Shown here: positions 6,232-10,752 of the stretch, piece by piece | How the letters are laid out: every line of letters begins with the position of its first letter | How positions within the stretch are numbered: position 1 is the first letter of the stretch | Source: Treponema sp. | Lineage (GTDB): Bacteria; Spirochaetota; Spirochaetia; Treponematales; Breznakiellaceae | DNA: 10,752 nt | Assembly: GCA_031278025.1 (NCBI GenBank) | Contig: JAITLF010000263.1 | Location: 1-10,752, forward strand | Reading direction: 5' to 3' | Program-made: the position numbers and the translations under genes | Notes under the pieces: generated by a model | What the model saw: only the letters and a program-made list of their open reading frames with translations | Databases searched by the model: none | Told to the model about the DNA's origin: nothing

Positions 6232-9141
6232 TTACTCCCATCCGCCCGCCGCGCCGCTTGCCGCGCTGTTCAGCGTGATGCCCTCTCCCGCCGTGGCGTC
6301 GCGCATTTTGTTTCCTGAATAAACATAGACCGCCTGACCGTTGTTCTCTGCGGTGTTTTTTGATGCCTCATCAAGGGCGTTTGACCCATAAATGATACCG
6401 CCCGATTGCTTGATAAACGTACCGGTCTCTACATACACCCCGCCGCCATAGGCGGCGTAGGAGGCAGAGGCGATATTGCCGCTGATAGTCCCGCCGCTCA
6501 TAGTAAACGTACCGGTCCCTACATACACCCCGCCCCCATAGGCAGAGGAGGAGGCGGTAACGGAATTGCCGCTGATAGTCCCGCCGCTCATGATAAACGT
6601 ACCGGTCTCTACATACACCCCGCCCCCATAGGCAGAGGAGGAGGAGGAAACGGTATTGTCGCGTATCTTCGAGCCGCCTTTCATTTCCAGCGTTCCACCG
6701 TCCACCTTCACCAGTGAGGCCGAATTGCTCTTTCCCCGCAGGGTAACGTTGTTACCCAGTGTCAGCGTTACACCGCTTCCCACAGTAAAGAGCGAACCGG
6801 TTGAACTCAGGCTGACTGTGCATTCGGACCCGCCGCCAGTGATGGTTATTTTTACGGGTCTTTCGCTGTAGGAAAGCGCCGTTGGCGCGATACTTTCGTT
6901 CACCGAGCTTAAGGTGATGGTGTATTCGCCGCCATCCGCCGCGTTTGTATTGAGCCATGTTAACGCACTGGCAAGCGAGAGATTGTCCGGCATGGGAATA
7001 AACGTCCAATAGGCGTACACCGTTCTATTCCCGGTTATCGTGGTCTCCCCGGTGAACTGGGCGCCGCCGCCGTTCTTTGCCGTGTACCAACCGTTAAAGG
7101 AGTAGCCGCTCTTTGCCGGCTCGGAGGGCATATTCTCGGAACCGATAGAATCGCCGGAGTTCACCACCTTGGTCTGCGTGGCCGGTGTTCCCCCGTCCGC
7201 GTCGAAGGTTACCGTGTATTGGACGACTGTCCACTTGGCGTAGACCGTTATATCTTCGGTTATGGCGCTCGTTGCGTAAAGCCGGCTGCCGCCGCCGTTC
7301 TTTGCCGTGTACCAGCCGTCAAAGCTGTACTCGCTCTTCGCCGGCTCCTCCGGCATATTCGCCGCGCCGATGGAACTGCTGCTGATTACCGTCTTCGCCT
7401 GCGTGGCCGGGGTTCCCCCGTCCGCATCAAAGGTTACGGTGTATTGCGGTATCCAGTTGGCGTATACCGTCAGGCTGGCGCTTACCGTGGTGTCTGCGGT
7501 AAAGTGGCTGCCGCCGGCGTTCTTCTCGGTATACCAGCCGTTAAAGCTGTACTTGCTCTTCGCCGGCTCCTGCGGCATATTCGCCTCGCCAATGGAACTG
7601 TTGCTGGTTACCGTCTTGGTCTGCGTGGCCGGGCTTCCCCCGTCCGCATCAAAGGTTACGGTGTATTGCGGTATCCATCTGGCGTATACCGTCAGGCTGG
7701 CTCTTACGGCGGTGTCTGCGGTAAAGTGGCTGCCGCCGGCGTTCTTTTTGGTGTACCAGCCGCCGAAGCCATAGCCGCTCTTTGCCGGCTCGGAGGGCAT
7801 ATTCTCGGAACCGACCGAATCGCCGGAGTTCACGGCCTTGGTCTGCGTGGCCGGGCTTCCCCCGTCCGCGTCGAAGGTTACGGTGTAGAAAACAATCTCG
7901 AACTCCGCGCTCACCGTTACATCATGGGCGGGCATGGTAAAGCTCAAGGTGCCGTCGTCTATCAGGTGATCCGACCCATCGTGGTATTGCAGGCTTCCTA
8001 CCTTGAGCTGGTATTTGGCATTGGGAGTTACCGTCAATACCACCAGGGTCCCCTCGCTTGCCCGGCTCGATTTTGACGTTATCACACCGCCCGCCGCGCC
8101 CTGTATGGTAATCGCGTAGGACTGTTTGATGGTAATAGAGACCGCTTTGGAAACCAATTCCTCGCCGCTATCAAATACCGCGCCCACTTTGTAGGCGTAG
8201 GTCCGCAGCTCGGAAACGCCGGTATCCTTGAAGGAATAGCCGGAGTCGTCGGTAGTTGCGAGTTTGACGAAAGCCTCTTCCCCGTCCGCTTGGCGGTACA
8301 CGGTATACGAAACCGCCTTAACGGAGCGCTGCCAGGTAAGGAGTATAAAAGGAGAGGAATTGAGGTACTGGGTTTCAACGCTGATTCCCGCCGGAGCACG
8401 GTAGTCCTGTAATTCCGCAAGGCTGAGCGGATACTCCGTATCAAGGGTCAAGCCGCCATCCACGTAACGCATGGTATAAAACCAGCCCGCCTGAAATTCC
8501 GTTTCGGGAAACGGTATTGGTACGCCGTTTACGGTTATGCCGTAATTGGCGGCGGAACCGGCACTTATGGCGGTATACCACGCCCGCTCATGGGGATTCA
8601 CGAGGTTGCTTGTGGGGGTTGAGACGCTCCCGCCGCTGCCGAATATCTTTTGGGGCGTGATACCCTCCACCTGTTTTACAAGGCGGAAGGCTGCGGTATC
8701 ACTCTCGTTATACAGTAGCAGATACACCTGGTCGGTTAAAAGTGCCGAGGAAGAAACCGGGCTTCCAATGGTTAAGGGGGTGGTTTTCCCCTTGTCGATA
8801 CGGATCGTCATACTGCCCGCCGGCGGATTATACGGAATAATTACGTCATCCCCGATAGGTATCTGATAACTCAGATAGAACGCATAACCGTCTGGGCTGG
8901 GGGTCCATTCCAGTTGTGATTCCCCGCCCGCCGGAATGGCGGCTACTTTACTGCCGCGCCCGGAGTCGGAATAAACGTCAACGGCGTAAGGGCCGGTGTT
9001 TTTGAAAAGGATATATGTTTTACCGTCTTCGGAACCCGGAATAGCAGATTCGTATGTATCGTCGCCACCCATCGGACAGCCGGTAAAGAAAACAACCGCG
9101 GCTGTCAGCGCCGCGAAAATTGCCGGAATACATCGTTGCAT
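6232..9141 (-). CDS. Large lipoprotein: FN3 domain, four InlB-type B-repeats and C-terminal beta-helix
   Basis: A 969-residue exported lipoprotein (lipobox FFTGC, Cys22), probably anchored at the cell surface or in the periplasm. Order of domains: two N-terminal beta-rich modules starting YILFKN (about 43-128) and YLLLYN (about 139-238); a fibronectin type III-like domain (about 250-340, ILLTWQ, YTVYR, YAYKV); a divergent glycine/beta repeat (about 342-417, LTVTPN, FTMPAHDVTVSAEFE); four InlB-type B-repeats (419-492, 493-566, 567-641, 642-714), each YTVTFDADGG to GWYT to VYAxW; then a right-handed beta-helix-like region with 30-residue turns (AYGGGVYVETGTF, MSGGTISGN). Such architectures are typical of adhesins and surface proteins; no enzyme domain is seen. 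Three ATGs follow each other at 9147, 9144 and 9141; AAGGAG (complement of 9148-9153) is best spaced for 9141. The gene lies downstream of the 379-residue lipoprotein gene, 160 bp after its stop. Confidence 0.88.
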   Translation of the reverse strand: MQRCIPAIFAALTAAVVFFTGCPMGGDDTYESAIPGSEDGKTYILFKNTGPYAVDVYSDSGRGSKVAAIPAGGESQLEWTPSPDGYAFYLSYQIPIGDDVIIPYNPPAGSMTIRIDKGKTTPLTIGSPVSSSALLTDQVYLLLYNESDTAAFRLVKQVEGITPQKIFGSGGSVSTPTSNLVNPHERAWYTAISAGSAANYGITVNGVPIPFPETEFQAGWFYTMRYVDGGLTLDTEYPLSLAELQDYRAPAGISVETQYLNSSPFILLTWQRSVKAVSYTVYRQADGEEAFVKLATTDDSGYSFKDTGVSELRTYAYKVGAVFDSGEELVSKAVSITIKQSYAITIQGAAGGVITSKSSRASEGTLVVLTVTPNAKYQLKVGSLQYHDGSDHLIDDGTLSFTMPAHDVTVSAEFEIVFYTVTFDADGGSPATQTKAVNSGDSVGSENMPSEPAKSGYGFGGWYTKKNAGGSHFTADTAVRASLTVYARWIPQYTVTFDADGGSPATQTKTVTSNSSIGEANMPQEPAKSKYSFNGWYTEKNAGGSHFTADTTVSASLTVYANWIPQYTVTFDADGGTPATQAKTVISSSSIGAANMPEEPAKSEYSFDGWYTAKNGGGSRLYATSAITEDITVYAKWTVVQYTVTFDADGGTPATQTKVVNSGDSIGSENMPSEPAKSGYSFNGWYTAKNGGGAQFTGETTITGNRTVYAYWTFIPMPDNLSLASALTWLNTNAADGGEYTITLSSVNESIAPTALSYSERPVKITITGGGSECTVSLSSTGSLFTVGSGVTLTLGNNVTLRGKSNSASLVKVDGGTLEMKGGSKIRDNTVSSSSSAYGGGVYVETGTFIMSGGTISGNSVTASSSAYGGGVYVGTGTFTMSGGTISGNIASASYAAYGGGVYVETGTFIKQSGGIIYGSNALDEASKNTAENNGQAVYVYSGNKMRDATAGEGITLNSAASGAAGGWE
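6415..6660 (-). repeat. 90-bp tandem repeats encoding beta-helix turns
   Basis: Units begin with AAACGTACCGGTC at 6415, 6505 and 6595, exactly 90 bp apart. The first two units are complete, and the third is similar up to about 6660. Each encodes a 30-residue turn of type GTF-x-SGGTISGN plus AYGGGVYVET. High nucleotide identity implies recent duplication or gene conversion. Confidence 0.8.
7000..7887 (-). repeat. Four tandem ~222-bp repeats encoding InlB-type B-repeats
   Basis: Reading leftward, units start at 7887, 7665, 7443 and 7218. The first two are 222 bp each, the third 225 bp, and the last about 219 bp. Each starts with codons for YTVTFDADGG and ends near VYAxW. The first and fourth units share SGDS-x-GSENMPSEPAKSGY, while the middle two differ there, suggesting shuffling between units. 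These belong to the Listeria-Bacteroides repeat family, found in internalins and many surface proteins. Confidence 0.85.
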
Positions 9142-9165
9142 CATCATCTCCTTCTATACCAATAA

Positions 9166-9195
9166 GCAATACGGGAGCCTGTCTCCTTCGAACAA
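9166..9195 (-). promoter_or_regulatory. Possible leftward promoter of the large lipoprotein gene
   Basis: The complement of 9190-9195 reads TTGTTC, preceded by an A-rich stretch that could act as an UP element. The complement of 9166-9171 reads TATTGC, with an 18-bp spacer. The -10 match is weak (three of six). A GGAG/CTCC hairpin falls in the spacer. The gene may instead be read through from the lipoprotein gene upstream. Confidence 0.25.
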
Positions 9196-9219
9196 TTTTT
9201 TTATTCTTTGCGACTGGTC

Positions 9220-9290
9220 CAAAACCCGCGCCAGCGTTCAGCGCCCTGATTTTCCCGATCGGAAACACGCCATTGCCGATCCGCAATACG
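9220..9290 (+). repeat. Degenerate, truncated copy B of the structured repeat element
   Basis: This stretch aligns with the first 65-75 bp of the element at 5885: it opens with the same CAAAACCCGCGCC and keeps a TTTCC (9251-9255)/GGAAA (9261-9265) hairpin with a 5-nt loop. The right half of the element is missing, and the stop codon of the 379-residue lipoprotein begins at 9304. To the left it is followed, as in copy A, by the AAAAAAATTGTTCGA block (complement, 9187-9202). Confidence 0.55.
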
Positions 9291-9301
9291 CCGTTTCCGA
9301 A

Positions 9302-10441
9302 TTAGATCTCTATTTTGCTTTCACTCTCTACAGGAACGCTGACCGTTATGCCTTCATTGTTGGGGTCGCCGGTTACCGTAACCGTATACATGTAATCGGT
9401 CTTGAAAATATTCTCACCACCGTCTCCCTTCAGCGCGCCGGATACGGGGATGGGTCTATCGCGGTTAGTAGGGCCAACTTTCCAGCCGGAGAACACCGTT
9501 GTATCGGAATAGCTCGTATTGTCGTTGTCAGTCTCAATAGCATCCATCGGGATAAGGAACGTCCTGGAGTCCCCGGTGTTAATGGTAGCAATGCCGGAAG
9601 CGGTTTTCTGCACCGCGTCGCCCTTTAAGACCCGTATACCGCCGCTTTCCATACTATTTTTAACAACAAGAAACGCGTAACCGCTTGAAAAATTGGCAGC
9701 GTCCTTGGTATACGTCCCCGCGTCAATGTATATCTCCTTTCCGTTCTCAAAGGCATAGTCGAGCATTATGGGGAGCCCGTCCTTCTGCGCCGTGGGATAC
9801 ATGGTGATTATCTCGTCCCGCAGGGCGTTGTATTTTTTGAACACGATGAAAAGGTTATAGTCGCCGTCCACGATATTCAGAATCGTGTTGTTGGACTGAT
9901 AGGGCGCGTACCCCAGGGTTTCACCACGGGGACTGTTCCGCCGTATTTCCATGTTGTACCCGGTCATGTTATCCAGAATCAGCTTGTTGGTCCCGCCCAG
10001 CTTGCTGTCCACCAAAAACGGAACCTCGTTAGTACCGTTCTTGTTGTAGACCGCGAATATCCGCGCAAAGGGATACTGATTGCGCGAATTCAGGTTGCCC
10101 TTGTACAGGTTGTAATCTTCCAGGGTCAGGAAGACCAGGGCGAAATCCGTATTTGACGTAAACAGGGATGCCTTGAGCGGAAGGCCGTGATTGCTTTCGT
10201 TTTTCCGCACGCCGCCTATCAGGTTTTCCAGCGTAAAGCTGCCCTTGAACGCCACTAGGTCGCGGTTGGACTCGTTCTTCACCCGGATGGAATAGCTGCC
10301 CTCAGTCTCGTAATTTGTCCAGTCAACGCCGTCAGCGCCGCCATCATCATCAGTGCCACCGGTATTCATAACGCATCCTGAAAGCAGCAGGGTAGCGCAG
10401 AGCATCGCCGGAACGATCCGTAAAATTATGGTACTGGTCAT
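9302..10441 (-). CDS. Lipoprotein of unknown function with three tandem beta-rich modules
   Basis: A 379-residue protein with a lipoprotein signal: MTSTIILRIVPAMLCATLLLSGC, Cys23 as the lipidation site, followed by a Gly/Asp-rich linker. I do not recognise a named domain. By eye the mature part splits into three modules of roughly 100 residues, starting at SIRVKNESN, LILDNMTGYN and FLVVKNSME, each with a beta strand ending in an Asn and a closing strand pattern (FARIFAVYNKNG, IMLDYAFENGK, YMYTVTVTG). The last resembles WFYTMRYVDGG in the large lipoprotein next door, so the two may share a module family. The start ATG at 10441 is supported by GAGGAG (complement of 10448-10453) 6 nt upstream. 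A likely promoter lies at 10483-10510. The large lipoprotein gene follows downstream. Location at the membrane or cell surface is inferred only from the lipobox. Confidence 0.8.
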   Translation of the reverse strand: MTSTIILRIVPAMLCATLLLSGCVMNTGGTDDDGGADGVDWTNYETEGSYSIRVKNESNRDLVAFKGSFTLENLIGGVRKNESNHGLPLKASLFTSNTDFALVFLTLEDYNLYKGNLNSRNQYPFARIFAVYNKNGTNEVPFLVDSKLGGTNKLILDNMTGYNMEIRRNSPRGETLGYAPYQSNNTILNIVDGDYNLFIVFKKYNALRDEIITMYPTAQKDGLPIMLDYAFENGKEIYIDAGTYTKDAANFSSGYAFLVVKNSMESGGIRVLKGDAVQKTASGIATINTGDSRTFLIPMDAIETDNDNTSYSDTTVFSGWKVGPTNRDRPIPVSGALKGDGGENIFKTDYMYTVTVTGDPNNEGITVSVPVESESKIEI

Positions 10442-10482
10442 ATTTTTCTCCTCATAAAAAGTAAAATCTCCCCTACGTGGTT

Positions 10483-10510
10483 AGTATAACACGGAATCAT
10501 AACCAGACAA
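10483..10510 (-). promoter_or_regulatory. Leftward sigma70-type promoter of the 379-residue lipoprotein gene
   Basis: The complement of 10483-10488 reads TATACT and that of 10505-10510 reads TTGTCT (four of six against TTGACA), with a 16-bp spacer. Transcription would start near 10476, giving a leader of about 35 nt with the GAGGAG site. The -35 box lies 16 bp from the edge of repeat copy C. Confidence 0.5.
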
Positions 10511-10526
10511 TACTTCGAAGCTGTTC

Positions 10527-10674
10527 CAAAACCCGCGCCGGCCTTCGGCGCCCGGCTTTCCCGCGGGGAAACGCCATATTCGCGTATGCAAATGCTCCCT
10601 ATTCCGATAGGCCCCCTCAGGGCAGATCGGAAAGGCTCTTTGAAAGACAGCGGGGCGCCGCCGCCCCGCGCCCC
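10527..10674 (+). repeat. Structured intergenic repeat element, full copy C
   Basis: A 148-bp near-identical partner of 5885-6033 in the same orientation. Hairpins: TTTCCC (10557-10562) with GGGAAA (10566-10571), loop GCG; TTCCGAT (10602-10608) with ATCGGAA (10626-10632), symmetric AG pairs, then GCCC/GGGC with a 5-nt loop (10615-10619); and GCGGGGC (10650-10656) with GCCCCGC (10663-10669), loop GCCGCC. The two full copies keep the first two stems intact while their loops differ. It lies upstream of the promoter for the 379-residue lipoprotein. Confidence 0.8.
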
Positions 10675-10689
10675 ATATTTGGTAATAGC

Positions 10690-10752
10690 GGAGGCTGTTC
10701 CGAGCCGAACTCGTTCTGCTCAGAGCCGAACCTGTTCTGTTCCGAGCCGAAC
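10690..10752. repeat. Three 21-bp tandem repeats at the right edge
   Basis: Units lie at 10690-10710, 10711-10731 and 10732-10752, all ending in GAGCCGAAC; the array may continue past the window. The length is a multiple of three. On the plus strand one frame reads heptads of the type C-S-E-P-N-x-F. On the minus strand a frame open from the edge reads heptads FGSEQN plus R or E, running into copy C and stopping at TGA (10617-10619). I cannot tell whether either is translated. Confidence 0.65.

Noticed and set aside
6406..6717. Rightward repetitive frame (GLYIHPAPIG type) or a CRISPR-like array
   Set aside because: The 90-bp periodicity comes from beta-helix turns on the minus strand; units are contiguous with no unique spacers, so it is not CRISPR.
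7219..8076. Rightward open frame of 285 codons with internal repeats
   Set aside because: Its repeats simply mirror the B-repeats coded on the other strand; the leftward frame has real domains, a lipobox and a Shine-Dalgarno.

Overview
The window looks like chromosomal DNA of a spirochaete, most likely a Treponema of the host-associated, termite-gut type. This rests on gene content: an elongation factor G paralogue of the spirochaete 'EF-G2' kind, several small lipoproteins, and a long lipoprotein built from a fibronectin-like domain, InlB-type B-repeats and a GGGVYV beta-helix. The base composition is rather GC-rich for the genus. The genus call is an inference; there is no rRNA or tRNA to confirm it.

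Layout. (1) Positions 1-92: the first 30 codons of a leftward lipoprotein gene running off the left edge. (2) 93-461: a divergent regulatory region with a leftward promoter, a rightward -10 box, a G-rich block with a run of 12 G, and a small hairpin. (3) 462-4029: a rightward two-gene operon, a class III nucleotidyl cyclase-like protein followed 10 bp later by an EF-G paralogue. (4) 3983-5787: a leftward cluster read in the order yggU (DUF167), DUF2147 periplasmic protein, tatD; the tatD end overlaps the EF-G end by 47 bp, convergently. (5) 5788-6231: a non-coding stretch with a copy of a structured repeat element and GC-rich hairpins. (6) 6232-10441: two leftward lipoprotein genes, a 379-residue protein of unknown function followed downstream by a 969-residue repeat protein. 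(7) 10442-10752: promoter region, a second full copy of the repeat element, and three 21-bp tandem repeats at the right edge.

How the parts relate. The cyclase and EF-G genes are probably co-transcribed, because the EF-G ribosome binding site overlaps the cyclase stop codon. The yggU-DUF2147-tatD cluster is housekeeping. The two large lipoproteins appear to share a small beta-rich module and are probably exported, surface or periplasmic proteins.

The main unexplained feature is an intergenic element of about 149 bp at 5885-6033 and 10527-10674, with a degenerate partial copy at 9220-9290. All copies have the same orientation and lie upstream of a leftward gene. Two hairpin stems are unchanged between the full copies, and the only length change falls in a loop. 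I see no CRISPR array, transposase, integrase, tRNA or rRNA.
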